Assembly: GCF_036492835.1 (NCBI RefSeq)
Contig: NZ_AP025314.1
Coordinates: forward strand, 3,018,010 to 3,082,009
Length of the DNA: 64,000 nt
Direction of reading: 5' to 3'
From: Fulvitalea axinellae
Lineage (GTDB): Bacteria > Bacteroidota > Bacteroidia > Cytophagales > Cyclobacteriaceae
In this document: positions 1-8,795 of the stretch, piece by piece
How the letters are laid out: each line of letters begins with the position of its first letter
Position numbering within the stretch: position 1 is the stretch's first letter
The notes under the pieces: generated by a model
Told to the model about the DNA's origin: nothing
Databases searched by the model: none
What the model saw: the letters and a program-made list of their open reading frames with translations, nothing else
Translations under genes and position numbers: made by a program

Positions 1-1008
1 CGCTTCGCCACAGCGAAAAAAGAAGGTACAAAAACAGCGAACGTAGCAAAGCCGGGAACCTCTTCGGACAAAGGGATGATCCTGATTCCCGCCGGACAAT
101 TCACCATGGGCGGCAACAACGAACAGGCCCGCCCCGACGAACTGCCGAGACACGAAGTGAAAGTAAGTTCCTTTTTGATGGACGCTACGGAAGTCACCAA
201 CCAACAGTTCAAAGAATTTGTGGACGCTACAGGCTATATAACCATTGCCGAAAGAAAACCTGTTTGGGAAGAAATCAAAAAGCAACTCCCTCCCGGAACT
301 CCAAAACCGCCGGAAGAAGCGCTGGTAGCCTCTTCACTAGTATTTAGACAACCGGCCAACGACCAGCGTATCAACCACCCTACCGAAGTATGGGAATGGA
401 GACAGGGCGCAGACTGGAAACATCCGCAAGGCCCGGGAAGCGACATCAAGGGAAAAATGAACCACCCGGTAGTACATGTAGCTTGGGAAGACGCCCACGC
501 CTACGCCCAATGGGCCGGCAAACGCCTCCCGACAGAGGCCGAATGGGAATGGGCAGCGCGTGGCGGGCTCAAAGACAATGTTTATCCTTGGGGAAATGAG
601 AAAGTGGAGGAAGGATCACTGAAAACCAATAACTGGCAAGGACAATTCCCATACACCAACACGGCTACAGACGGGTTTACCGGATCGGCGCCCGTAAAAA
701 GCTTCGCGCCGAACGGATATGGACTTTACGATATGGCAGGAAACGCTTGGGAATGGACAGCGGATTGGTATCGTCCGGATTATTACCAAACCCTGGCCGA
801 CGAAGGCTTGGCCACCGACCCGAAAGGCCCTGTACAAAGCTACGACCCCACAGAACCTACCGTTCCGAAAAAAGTAACCCGCGGCGGTTCGTTCCTTTGC
901 CACGACAGCTACTGCTCAGGCTTCAGGGTCGCGGCACGGATGCGCACCAGCCCTGACACCGGGCTTAACCACACCGGTTTCAGATGCGTTAAGGACGTTA
1001 AAAGATAA
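1..1008 (+). CDS. Formylglycine-generating enzyme (sulfatase-modifying factor), 5'-truncated
   Basis: The reading frame is open from base 1, so the true start and any signal peptide lie outside the window. An internal ATG at 76 follows a linker-like stretch and is probably not the start. The protein is an FGE-sulfatase (SUMF1) domain: MILIPAGQFTMGG opening strand, RLPTEAEWEWAARGG, YPWGNE, GLYDMAGNAWEW and a GFRC ending. Numbered from Met 76, Cys275 and Cys280 form CHDSYC, matching the two catalytic cysteines of true FGE, which oxidise a sulfatase cysteine to formylglycine. Many bacterial SUMF1 proteins lack this pair, so this one is probably catalytic. No sulfatase is in the window; a partner may lie to the left. 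It converges on the porin gene across a shared hairpin. Confidence 0.88.
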   Translation, partial: RFATAKKEGTKTANVAKPGTSSDKGMILIPAGQFTMGGNNEQARPDELPRHEVKVSSFLMDATEVTNQQFKEFVDATGYITIAERKPVWEEIKKQLPPGTPKPPEEALVASSLVFRQPANDQRINHPTEVWEWRQGADWKHPQGPGSDIKGKMNHPVVHVAWEDAHAYAQWAGKRLPTEAEWEWAARGGLKDNVYPWGNEKVEEGSLKTNNWQGQFPYTNTATDGFTGSAPVKSFAPNGYGLYDMAGNAWEWTADWYRPDYYQTLADEGLATDPKGPVQSYDPTEPTVPKKVTRGGSFLCHDSYCSGFRVAARMRTSPDTGLNHTGFRCVKDVKR

Positions 1009-1017
1009 AAACACAAA

Positions 1018-1043
1018 GTCCCGCCAAGAGAGTTTGGCGGGAC
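1018..1043. terminator. Bidirectional hairpin terminator
   Basis: A perfect 10-bp stem (GTCCCGCCAA pairing with TTGGCGGGAC) with a 6-nt loop lies between two convergent genes. On the minus side the stem is followed by a T-rich run, so it best serves the porin gene; the plus side has a weaker tail. Confidence 0.7.
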
Positions 1044-1074
1044 AACAAGCTAAACAAAGTTGAGGTTGTCAGTC

Positions 1075-2148
1075 TCAAAACGAATAAACCAAAGCAAGCA
1101 ATGCGGAAAACGATCCGTCTTCCATCTTCTCCCCTGACCCAGGGAATATTTTTTGATCTGAACTTATATATCTGATTTCCGGAATCAACCTAACAGGTCC
1201 GAAGTTCACATTGCCCGACAGTGTGTAAAGCGTCGCGCTACCTCCCTTTTCCATTCCGTCGTAGATTGTCTGCATATCCGAATCGTCGAAGTACTCCAAA
1301 CGGCCGGCCAATGTGAAAGCGTCGCCGAAAGCATAGCTGGCGTATCCAGCCACACCGTACCAGCTGTATTTTTCAGAGTCTTTGTTCGCTTCTGTTAGCA
1401 TAGTCACTTCACTCCACTTTTGCGAAGCGTTCAGCCCAAGGGCAAACTCTTCGGAAACATTTACGGCTCCCGTTATATCAAACTGGTGCTCGCTTACGTC
1501 CGCCGTTTCGGTGTCGGCTGTACCGCCCAAATAGTTCAGATAAAGCGACCACTCGTCGGCCGGAGCGATGGAGAACTGCGCCCCGACATGCTTATTATCG
1601 TTCAGGTCGAATTTGCTGTCGGTATCGTTGAACACACCGGCCATAAGCCCGAAACCGCCACCCAAATCAAAATCGGCTTTTACGCCAGTATGGTAAAACG
1701 GCCCGTTCGAGAAGAGCAACGAGGTGGTGTAGTTCATATTTCCCGTAGGCTCAATCAGCTCATAGCCCACGAATGTAGAAAAGTTACCCGCCGACAATTT
1801 GATATTGTCAGTGATCTGATGATACACATACAGCTGTTTGATCATCTCCAAGCTAGAGCCCTCATAACCGTTTGCGGCCGTAGCCCTCGGACCGAAAGCA
1901 AGATCCACAACCAACCCGCCTTTAGCCCACGATTTTTCCATTATTACGTTTACCATCCCCAATTCAAACGAATTGTGTCTGGATGTAAAACTGCTTACTT
2001 CGACAGGCTTTCCGGTGCTATTATACTGATAATAAAGATCTACCGATCCGGTAACGCTGAAACCAGCAAGGCTATCAGCTTGAGCGAAGAGATCTACCGC
2101 TACAAAATTGAGCATAACGGCTATAGCCAAGTAAAATATCTTTTTCAT
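1075..2148 (-). CDS. Outer-membrane porin, OmpL/BBP2-like beta-barrel
   Basis: A 357-residue protein with a signal peptide (MKKIFYLAIAVML..., likely cut near FAQA) followed by alternating amphipathic strands typical of a 14-18-stranded barrel. It opens with GFSVTGSVDLYYQYN and ends in a strand with terminal Phe (LALVYSF), an outer-membrane insertion signal. The pattern fits the OmpL-like beta-barrel porin-2 family; a phosphate-selective porin O/P assignment is a weaker alternative. It lies downstream of the phytase on the same strand, but a terminator and a 463-bp gap with a large inverted repeat separate them, so it probably has its own promoter. The substrate cannot be read from sequence; context suggests phosphate or a phosphorylated compound. 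Confidence 0.75.
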   Translation of the reverse strand: MKKIFYLAIAVMLNFVAVDLFAQADSLAGFSVTGSVDLYYQYNSTGKPVEVSSFTSRHNSFELGMVNVIMEKSWAKGGLVVDLAFGPRATAANGYEGSSLEMIKQLYVYHQITDNIKLSAGNFSTFVGYELIEPTGNMNYTTSLLFSNGPFYHTGVKADFDLGGGFGLMAGVFNDTDSKFDLNDNKHVGAQFSIAPADEWSLYLNYLGGTADTETADVSEHQFDITGAVNVSEEFALGLNASQKWSEVTMLTEANKDSEKYSWYGVAGYASYAFGDAFTLAGRLEYFDDSDMQTIYDGMEKGGSATLYTLSGNVNFGPVRLIPEIRYISSDQKIFPGSGEKMEDGSFSALLALVYSF

Positions 2149-2222
2149 GGTATATAAAGTCAGGTGAAGAAAGAAGGAGAGAAAGAGGGGGACGGACGGA
2201 AATCCGCCCCCCGGAAATTAAA

Positions 2223-2366
2223 CGTGCCCCAAAGTAATACTCGTAAAATACGGTCATGCGGAACCTACAAAGCAGGCATCCAACCGCAAGTCTTTAACAA
2301 ACCATGCGTATGCGGTTTTTCAGATAAAACAAATTCTTTTCAGATACAGAGTCCTGTTGGGGCACG
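2223..2366 (-). promoter_or_regulatory. Candidate structured leader or operator upstream of the porin
   Basis: CGTGCCCCAA (2223-2232) and TTGGGGCACG (2357-2366) are exact 10-bp reverse complements about 124 nt apart. On the minus strand the enclosed segment can form further helices, including a CGGT/ACCG, ATGC/GCAT, CCT/AGG hairpin over about 2240-2285. The element ends about 75 nt before the porin start. It matches no riboswitch family I know. The 463-bp gap (2149-2611) holds this element, the 20-bp-period repeat inside it and the phytase terminator; I see no gene there. Confidence 0.4.
2317..2346. repeat. 10-bp direct repeat with 20-bp period
   Basis: TTTTCAGATA occurs at 2317-2326 and again at 2337-2346. 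The two-turn spacing, upstream of the porin gene, fits a pair of binding sites for a dimeric regulator. It lies inside the larger inverted repeat. Confidence 0.45.
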
Positions 2367-2550
2367 ACTCAATCAGTTGATTAAGATTTGCTTCTGATTA
2401 CACCCTAAAGGTAACGCAAAAATGCAAAAACACAAACTTCAAGTTCAAATAAAACCCTTAAATGATTCGGTTTTTGCAATACAATCGATTTTTGATTGAT
2501 TTTTTTACCCAAAAAAGATCTTAATGATGAAATTTTAAAAAAATAGGATA

Positions 2551-2587
2551 AAAAAAGACCCATCAGGACAATCCCGATGAGTCTTTC
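2551..2587 (-). terminator. Rho-independent terminator after the phytase gene
   Basis: AAAGACCCATC pairs with GATGAGTCTTT (one mismatch). Read on the minus strand, it is followed at once by a run of T residues (complement of GGATAAAAAAA). It lies 25 nt beyond the phytase stop codon. Confidence 0.75.
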
Positions 2588-2611
2588 TTTTGAACAGGGT
2601 AAATTACAAAC

Positions 2612-3694
2612 CTATTTCACGTCATTTTTCGTAATTCTCTTCTCAACATCCCTCCAATCGAACACTTTGAAGGTTTTATCCGAAGACATAGCCACAAAGA
2701 AGCCTTTTGGAAACTTCTCACCCAAAGGCTGAGAGATCGACTCGGAACCGTCACTTTCCAACGTGGGCGCAGAGAACGCCGAAAGCTCAGGATGGTTATT
2801 GGCGTTGTCTTCCGCTCCCTCGCGCGGGAACACCCGGAATTTGTTCGCCTGCTGATCCGAAACCAGGATATAGCCGGTAGTCTCGCCAGTTGTATAAATC
2901 GAGATTCCTTCGATATCTTCCTGAAATCCGGTCTGTCCGAACAGAGCCAACTCCTCGGCGCCTTTTTCAGGATCGGCGTAATATTTACGGATTCCGAACT
3001 GCTCGTCAGAATAGTAAACAAAACCGGATGCGTCATCCACGCAAATCGCTTCGATCTCTTTCTTGCCACTGAACGCTCCGAACTCACGAACTTTCTCGCC
3101 AGCCACGGCGCCAGCCACGTTTTTCAATTCGTATTGCCAAAGGTAATTCTCCTGTGGCCCGTCTTTACGCCCCACAATAGCGAAGATGGCGTTGTCGGTC
3201 GGGCGCTTATACAACGCGACCCCCATCGGACGATTGAGCGAATCACCTTCAAAAACCGGAATTCCGCCGTTATCAATCGGCTCAAGCGCCGGCAGGCTAT
3301 AAACGCGGATCATATTACGCCCGCGCTCGGAGAATACGGCGATATCGAGCGTATCATTACCCAATACGAATCCGTACTCAATATCCACGTTATTCGGGCG
3401 GTTCAGCCCACGAACCATCTTGCGGGTTTTTCCGTCAAGACCAAAGGCGTAGATGGCGCCTTCCACATCTTTGTCCGTACCCACTATCAAGCTTGATTCC
3501 GGAGAATTGGCGTTATACCAAATCGCCGGATCGTCAGTATCGTGGAAAACAGTATCGGTAATAACCGTAGCCTCAAGCGGAGCCAACGGCGCTGGTTTTT
3601 GAGTAACTGAGGCTTCCTTTTTTTCGGCTTTCTTTCCACAAGAAGTGAAACCGGCCAAAGCCAAGGCGAGAACTAAGTAGCTGTACTTTTTCAT
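2612..3694 (-). CDS. Beta-propeller phytase (3-phytase) lipoprotein
   Basis: A 360-residue lipoprotein: the signal peptide ends at lipobox GFTSC (Cys19), and a six-bladed beta-propeller phytase domain follows. Diagnostic motifs are HDTDDPAIW at residues 51-59, the NNVDIEYGF strand and EGISIYTTG near the C-terminus. These provide the acidic calcium sites of the family. Such enzymes remove phosphates from phytate (inositol hexakisphosphate) in a calcium-dependent manner. The gene follows the acid-phosphatase-like gene with a 16-bp gap and is followed by its own terminator. With the upstream TonB receptor it makes a coherent organic-phosphate acquisition locus. The lipid anchor suggests retention at the outer membrane rather than release. 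Confidence 0.9.
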   Translation of the reverse strand: MKKYSYLVLALALAGFTSCGKKAEKKEASVTQKPAPLAPLEATVITDTVFHDTDDPAIWYNANSPESSLIVGTDKDVEGAIYAFGLDGKTRKMVRGLNRPNNVDIEYGFVLGNDTLDIAVFSERGRNMIRVYSLPALEPIDNGGIPVFEGDSLNRPMGVALYKRPTDNAIFAIVGRKDGPQENYLWQYELKNVAGAVAGEKVREFGAFSGKKEIEAICVDDASGFVYYSDEQFGIRKYYADPEKGAEELALFGQTGFQEDIEGISIYTTGETTGYILVSDQQANKFRVFPREGAEDNANNHPELSAFSAPTLESDGSESISQPLGEKFPKGFFVAMSSDKTFKVFDWRDVEKRITKNDVK

Positions 3695-3710
3695 ATCGGT
3701 AATTAATGTA

Positions 3711-5033
3711 TCAGTTCGAATTCATAGTGATTGAGGTGAGCTTTTCCATTCTCAAAGAATCGAGAACCTCTCCTGTAGATGACGAAATGGCTTTCATTCG
3801 CAATGATTTGCCTTTGATCTCGAAAACAGTAAAGTGACCTTCGTGAGCGGCTTTGGCCACGATATCACCTTCGTCGCAGTTTTCAGGATCCGGCGACCAT
3901 TTCTTTACGCTTTTGAGCTTTCCCCCCGCTCCGGTCGTTATGCTTACGAAGCCTTCTTTAATTTCCGGCAGGATCTCCAAGCCGGCGTAATCGGCGAGAA
4001 CTTTTCCGTCGGCGCCATATGGCTTGAGTCTTTCGTAAGTGTGGGCGTGGCCGTTCAGCACAAAATCAACGCCTTGCGTAGCGAACACTTCGTAAAGCTT
4101 AATCACATGCGGATAATCGTCTTTGTAAGTGCAGGTACGACCGTTGTGGTGCAGGTAAACGAAAACCCAATCGTATTTCCCTTTGGCTTCCGCCAAATCA
4201 TTTTTCAACCATGCGACTTGGTTATCACGATCAAAAAACTCCCCTTCCCGGGAATCCAAAGCAATGAAATGGGCATTGCCATAATCGAAGCTGTAGTAAT
4301 GCTCGTTACCCGGCAGTTGCCATTCTTTAGTAAAATTCCTGTCCGGATTCACATGCCAGTCATGATTTCCCAAAGCAGGGTAAAACGGAATGTTTTTCAT
4401 TATCGGAGCCAGCGGTTTGAAGAAATGCTCGTCATAGCCGTGGCTTTCGCCGTCAGGGTAAACGATATCGCCCAACCCAATCCCGAAGTCGGGACGACGC
4501 TCCAAGATGTTTATCCGGTTTGCGGTTACGGCCGGAAAACCGCCCTCATCGGCAGGCTCTCCGATATCGCCCATGGCGTAAAAACTGAAATCGGCAATTG
4601 AGTCGGCAGGCTCTGTTTTAAAGTAGTAATCTTCGCCAGAAGCCAGCACCTTCCCATTGGTGATGATCTTGTAATAATATCTCTTTCCCCGCTCAAGACC
4701 TTTTAGCGTCGCGTAATTCAGCGTATTGTACTCCTGTGGCTCCACTATTCCGTCCACCTCCGTCATAGTCGCAGTGTCCAGACCGAAAAGGACCTTGCAA
4801 GTTTCAGCCTTGGCGTTCGTCTTCCAAAGAACGCTTGCGCTGTCGCTAAAAACCGCCTGCAAATACGGCTCGCGCAAAAGCTCAAGAGTATCAGAAGCCG
4901 ACGCTCTCCCCTTACGCCCCGGACCGCAAGAAAACGTGCCGAAAGCAAGAACGAGCACCAACATTAGAGACCAAATCCGAAACGCGAACCCCTCTTTACA
5001 AAACAACTTCATTTCGTATGATATCTTATTCAT
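3711..5033 (-). CDS. Purple-acid-phosphatase-like metallophosphoesterase lipoprotein
   Basis: A 440-residue protein with signal peptide and lipobox FGTFSC (Cys36). An N-terminal fibronectin-like domain starts with REPYLQ (54-59), as in purple acid phosphatases. A calcineurin-like metallophosphoesterase domain follows, with GDIG (155-158), GDIVY (188-192), GNHDW (222-226), HH (295-296) and GHAHTYER (328-335), the full set of metal ligands. The reaction is phosphomonoester hydrolysis in the periplasm or at the cell surface. The start could be Met8 (MKLFCKEG), which still leaves a complete signal peptide. It is 16 bp upstream of the phytase and probably co-transcribed with it, removing phosphates from lower inositol phosphates or other esters. 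Confidence 0.85.
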   Translation of the reverse strand: MNKISYEMKLFCKEGFAFRIWSLMLVLVLAFGTFSCGPGRKGRASASDTLELLREPYLQAVFSDSASVLWKTNAKAETCKVLFGLDTATMTEVDGIVEPQEYNTLNYATLKGLERGKRYYYKIITNGKVLASGEDYYFKTEPADSIADFSFYAMGDIGEPADEGGFPAVTANRINILERRPDFGIGLGDIVYPDGESHGYDEHFFKPLAPIMKNIPFYPALGNHDWHVNPDRNFTKEWQLPGNEHYYSFDYGNAHFIALDSREGEFFDRDNQVAWLKNDLAEAKGKYDWVFVYLHHNGRTCTYKDDYPHVIKLYEVFATQGVDFVLNGHAHTYERLKPYGADGKVLADYAGLEILPEIKEGFVSITTGAGGKLKSVKKWSPDPENCDEGDIVAKAAHEGHFTVFEIKGKSLRMKAISSSTGEVLDSLRMEKLTSITMNSN

Positions 5034-5045
5034 TTATAAAAACTT

Positions 5046-5074
5046 GAAAAATCTTGCCTGAAATGTCGGCAAGA
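5046..5074 (-). terminator. Hairpin terminator or attenuator between TonB receptor and phosphatase genes
   Basis: TCTTGCC pairs with GGCAAGA across a 9-nt loop, and the minus-strand reading runs straight into TTTTTCAAG. It lies in the 100-bp gap between two same-strand genes, so it may lower expression of the downstream phosphatase and phytase relative to the receptor. Confidence 0.6.
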
Positions 5075-5133
5075 AAATACAGTCACAGAAGTGGCCGGCA
5101 CCTTAAGAGGCACCGACCGCATCAGCATGTAAC

Positions 5134-7920
5134 TTATTTGAACAAATCGAACTTTACGCCCATGTTGAATCTTGGGCCGTAGTATTCCATTTGCCTAACC
5201 TGATCGCTACTCGACTGGTAGTAACGCAAAGGTTGGTTAGTCAAATTATTGGCTTCAATGAACCATCTCCAGTTTTTGGTAAAGCTGTAAGAGGCGTTGA
5301 AGTCCATAAAGAATTGCTTGTCGTAGTAAGCGTCCTCGAATTCTTTCTCGGAAAGCTCGTCAAGGTAATCGCTTGTGTAGTTTATCGAAAGGCGCATTGA
5401 GAGACGCTTTCGCTCGTACGAGACAGAGAGGTTCCAAGTGTTCTCGGCCGTTTGCGGAAGCGAGAGCCCATCCTCTTCGTCGCGCACTACAAACCCGAAA
5501 GCTTCGGACTTGGTATAAGTGTAGTTGGCGTACAATCCCAAACCTCCGAGCACACCCGGCAGATAGTCAAAGTTGTGCTGGAAGGCCAATTCAAAACCGT
5601 AAAGGTTAGCGTAATCACCGTTCAACGGCTTGGTCAAGTCCACTTCGGAACCGTTGAACATTACGTCCTTCTGCTTGAGACTGTACACGAAATCGTCGAT
5701 TCTTTTGTAGAACGCTCCACCAGAAACAAGGCCCAAACCTCCGAAGTAGCGCTCGTACATCAAGTCGAGGTTCATTGACTTAGTAATGCCCAAATCCGGG
5801 TTACCGATTTTTATCTTGTCCCGATCGTCGTTGTACTCGGCGTAAGGAGCGAATTCGATATACTGAGGACGAGCCAAAGTGTTGGTCCACGCAAAACGCA
5901 AGATTGAGTTATCCGGCATCGAGTATTTCACATGAAGCGCAGGCATTACGTTAGTGAAATCATTCTTGGCGCTTTTCGGCGTTACCGACTCGTCCGCGTC
6001 GTCGCTTTCTTCCCTATAATCGTAAGCCGTGTAGTCAAGGTTGGTCTGCTCAATTCTCAATCCGCCCAAGAAATCAAACCTACCGACACGGTGCGTAGCC
6101 ATGGCGTAACCGGCGACAATTCTTTCATCAGCCTCGAAGTTCCCGGGGATATACTCATCCTTTTTCAACTCCAGCTTTCCGTTTTTACGCATGGCGTCGA
6201 AATCAAGGTCAGCCAAGAAGTCTCTCGAAACGAAATTTCCAGCTACGTAATCGCCCGCAAGGAAATCCGATTTTGTTTTATCCACCAACGGACGGTCTCC
6301 CATTGACTCATAATCGTCGCCGTCATATTCTTCGTAAATATTGTCACGAACCTTGCGCTTGTCTTTGAATTTACCGCCAAACTTCAGGAAAGAATTCACA
6401 CCCAAAGGCACTTTGAAGTCCAGCCTGGTTCCGAAATCTTTTTCGTAAGTCTCTTGCTGCTCTTGGTACAATTCGTCAAGCTCGAAGTCAGAAACCGGAA
6501 TGTTGTTCGGCGTCATGTTCGGCTCGTCCCTGTCGCTCAAATCCACATTGAAATCCGCCTCTTCGTAAACGTACTTCACGTAACGCTCGTCCGGACGATC
6601 CTCAGAAGCTTTAGCCCAGTTCACGGTCCAGTTCATCTGCACTTTACTTCCGAGCAAGTGCTCACCGCCAAGCGAGAAAAAGCGAGTTCTCTGATCCTCA
6701 AGACGTGTTTTCTTATTGTCGTGGCTACCAGCCTTCGTTTCGATCTCAATCACGTTTCCACCGTCTTCCGCATCCGGTCTTGACACGCCAGACTCGTCGG
6801 GCATTTGAAGATCCGTGTATCTTAGCTTGTAGCGATTCTCCCAGTCTTTACGCTGGTTGTACATAGCGTTAAAAAAGAGCGTGTTATTCTGGTTAATCTT
6901 GAAATCCAAAGCACCCGACAAGCTGATTCGCTCACGAGCGAGTTCATAAGTACGAACATCCATTTCGGAGATAAAAGTCTTTCCATCATCTTCGTCCCAC
7001 TCGAATTCGACGTTATCGGAACCCAATGAGTGGTAGTTGTAAGAAGCGCTCAAAACCATCCCGAGCTTGTTCTTGAAGAAGCGATTGCCCAAAACCAATC
7101 CGCCTGTCCAAATCGGTTTTTCACGCAACGTGTTGTATCCTGTAGCGCCGGTGGCTGAAATCCTGAACCCTTCAGGCGCCGACTTTGTCACGAGGTTTAC
7201 AGCGCCACCGATGGCGTCGGCGTCCATATCCGGCGTTACGGTTTTGCTCACCTCAATGGCTTTCACCATGTCTGCGGGAATAAGGTCGAGCTGTACCGAG
7301 CGAATCTCGCCTTCGGCCGAAGGAACTCTTTCGCCGTTTACAGTTACCGAGTTCCAAGCCGGAGAAGTACCGCGAACTACGCCGAAACGGGCCTCGCCTT
7401 GGTCGTACTGCATCGTGATGCCGGGAATACGCTTCATAGCGTCACCGATATTGGCATCAGGAAACTTGCCCACCTGGTCAGCCGCAACTAAATTAGTCAC
7501 GTTAACATTGTTTCTTTGGCGGTTCAAAGCCGCCGCCTGTCCCTGAATCCGATCGGCAGTTACCACCACTTCGTCACCAACCAAAACTCCGGGCTTCAAG
7601 GCTACCTTCAATTCAGCCACTCCTCCGGCGAGCACTTCCACAGGATGTTCAGTCGTTTCATAACCCATGTAACTGAAGATCAGAATTTCGGAACCGGAAG
7701 CCACGTTAAAAAGCTTGAACTCTCCGTTGATATCCGTCACGGCGCCAACCCCAGCGGCTTTGGCCAAAACAGTCACCCCCGGCAACCCCTGATTCGATTC
7801 CGAATCGAGAACTCTACCTCGCACCATACCCTTTTGGGCATTAGCCGTAAAAAAAGCGAGAAGAAAGAAAGCCGTCATAAAAAACCTCAACGACCTGTAG
7901 TTTTGTAGTTTTGCATTCAT
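5134..7920 (-). CDS. TonB-dependent outer-membrane receptor (predicted phytate/organic-phosphate uptake)
   Basis: A 928-residue receptor. After a signal peptide (cut near FTANAQ) come a carboxypeptidase-regulatory-like domain (about 30-115; GRVLDSESNQGLPGV, SYMGYET), a TonB plug (about 125-250; EVVVTADR, VGKFPDANIGDAMKRIPG, DMDADAIGGAVNLVT) and a 22-stranded barrel ending in GVKFDLFK. The plug wording matches the TonB-dependent receptor group also seen in Xanthomonas and Caulobacter rather than SusC. No SusD partner is present. It heads the phosphatase-phytase gene set, and beta-propeller phytases of aquatic Gram-negatives are known to neighbour TonB receptors. Substrate assignment is inferred from context only. 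Confidence 0.88.
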   Translation of the reverse strand: MNAKLQNYRSLRFFMTAFFLLAFFTANAQKGMVRGRVLDSESNQGLPGVTVLAKAAGVGAVTDINGEFKLFNVASGSEILIFSYMGYETTEHPVEVLAGGVAELKVALKPGVLVGDEVVVTADRIQGQAAALNRQRNNVNVTNLVAADQVGKFPDANIGDAMKRIPGITMQYDQGEARFGVVRGTSPAWNSVTVNGERVPSAEGEIRSVQLDLIPADMVKAIEVSKTVTPDMDADAIGGAVNLVTKSAPEGFRISATGATGYNTLREKPIWTGGLVLGNRFFKNKLGMVLSASYNYHSLGSDNVEFEWDEDDGKTFISEMDVRTYELARERISLSGALDFKINQNNTLFFNAMYNQRKDWENRYKLRYTDLQMPDESGVSRPDAEDGGNVIEIETKAGSHDNKKTRLEDQRTRFFSLGGEHLLGSKVQMNWTVNWAKASEDRPDERYVKYVYEEADFNVDLSDRDEPNMTPNNIPVSDFELDELYQEQQETYEKDFGTRLDFKVPLGVNSFLKFGGKFKDKRKVRDNIYEEYDGDDYESMGDRPLVDKTKSDFLAGDYVAGNFVSRDFLADLDFDAMRKNGKLELKKDEYIPGNFEADERIVAGYAMATHRVGRFDFLGGLRIEQTNLDYTAYDYREESDDADESVTPKSAKNDFTNVMPALHVKYSMPDNSILRFAWTNTLARPQYIEFAPYAEYNDDRDKIKIGNPDLGITKSMNLDLMYERYFGGLGLVSGGAFYKRIDDFVYSLKQKDVMFNGSEVDLTKPLNGDYANLYGFELAFQHNFDYLPGVLGGLGLYANYTYTKSEAFGFVVRDEEDGLSLPQTAENTWNLSVSYERKRLSMRLSINYTSDYLDELSEKEFEDAYYDKQFFMDFNASYSFTKNWRWFIEANNLTNQPLRYYQSSSDQVRQMEYYGPRFNMGVKFDLFK

Positions 7921-7953
7921 AGCGATAAGCTGAAAAGATTACATTTTGCTCCA

Positions 7954-7961
7954 CAAATTTA
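7954..7961 (-). promoter_or_regulatory. Candidate -7 element of the TonB receptor gene
   Basis: The minus strand reads TAAATTTG, an exact match to the Bacteroidota TAnnTTTG element, 34 nt upstream of the start codon. No well-placed TTTG at -33 is visible, so a regulator may be needed. Confidence 0.4.
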
Positions 7962-8075
7962 TGGGCAATGCTTGGCTTATCGTTTATCAAAAAATTAAGC
8001 GTTATTAAGTCAAAAAAAACATCTTATCCGGAAAATCATCAAATGTTAAGTAATCATCACTGGAAAATTTCTTGC

Positions 8076-8106
8076 AAAAAAAAGGGTAAACCCTAAGGTC
8101 CACCCT
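8076..8106 (-). terminator. Weak hairpin terminator after the 8181-8795 gene
   Basis: AGGGT and ACCCT can pair, followed on the minus strand by eight T residues. The stem is short; the T-run is the stronger evidence. Confidence 0.35.
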
Positions 8107-8180
8107 CCATATCATCACCTTGTCTCTCTAAGTAAAGAGATTCTTCAGGTTAAAACCGACATTACTATAACAGTGAAATA

Positions 8181-8795
8181 TCAGTCAAAAAGATTCACTA
8201 CAACACCCACTCCAAAATTCCAGTAGCCTTGCGAGTCCACATCTTTAGCTCCGGCCATATAGTTATATTTGGCGTTCGCCATGATTCCAAAACCTTGGTA
8301 ACCGATTGGAATAATGAACCCAGCTTCTGGTGTTAACCCAAAGTGCCAAGAATCATCTCCATAAGTCTTAAGGCTCATATCAAAGCTACGTTCCAAGCTA
8401 ACCGCCCCGACACCCAAACCTACGTAAGGCCTGATAAACTCGTAAGTATCGAAATAATAGTGACCCGTCACCATAATCGGAATAGCCTCGATCTCGCGGT
8501 ATTGGTTACCTTCCACAATTCCGTTATCGTATTCGATTCGGCCATCCTCAACAAACTCGTCGAAACCGTTCCAGCCGAAAGAAAGACCAACCGAAACCCT
8601 TGGGTGGACAAAGTAACGGCCGTCAAAAGTAACGCCCCTGAAAGACATGTCCGAAACGAAATCGTTAGTATTACCCGTCGGCGAAGCCATGTTGTAGGAA
8701 ATCCCCATCAATCCGGTCTGCTGCTGTTGCGCAAACACTGGCGAAACCGCCAAGACCATAACCAACGCCCCAATATATTTGATTAGCTTCCTCAT
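8181..8795 (-). CDS. Small outer-membrane beta-barrel protein
   Basis: A 204-residue protein with a clear signal peptide (ends SPVFAQ) and about eight amphipathic strands, such as GRYFVHPRVSVGLSFGW, IRPYVGLGVGAVSLER and NFGVGVVVNLFD. The C-terminus has the aromatic residue pattern expected of an outer-membrane barrel. It belongs to the broad OmpA/OmpW-like barrel superfamily, but I cannot name a family. Its ATG overlaps the stop of the upstream DUF4136 lipoprotein gene as ATGA, so the two are translationally coupled and probably work together at the outer membrane. Confidence 0.75.
   Translation of the reverse strand: MRKLIKYIGALVMVLAVSPVFAQQQQTGLMGISYNMASPTGNTNDFVSDMSFRGVTFDGRYFVHPRVSVGLSFGWNGFDEFVEDGRIEYDNGIVEGNQYREIEAIPIMVTGHYYFDTYEFIRPYVGLGVGAVSLERSFDMSLKTYGDDSWHFGLTPEAGFIIPIGYQGFGIMANAKYNYMAGAKDVDSQGYWNFGVGVVVNLFD

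Noticed and set aside
1420..2157. 245-codon open frame antisense to the porin
   Set aside because: Composition is that of a mirror frame of a well-supported gene; no domain or signal.
2792..3496. 234-codon open frame antisense to the phytase
   Set aside because: Overlaps a gene with clear family motifs over its whole length.
3834..4601. 255-codon open frame antisense to the phosphatase
   Set aside because: The sense strand carries all metallophosphoesterase motifs.
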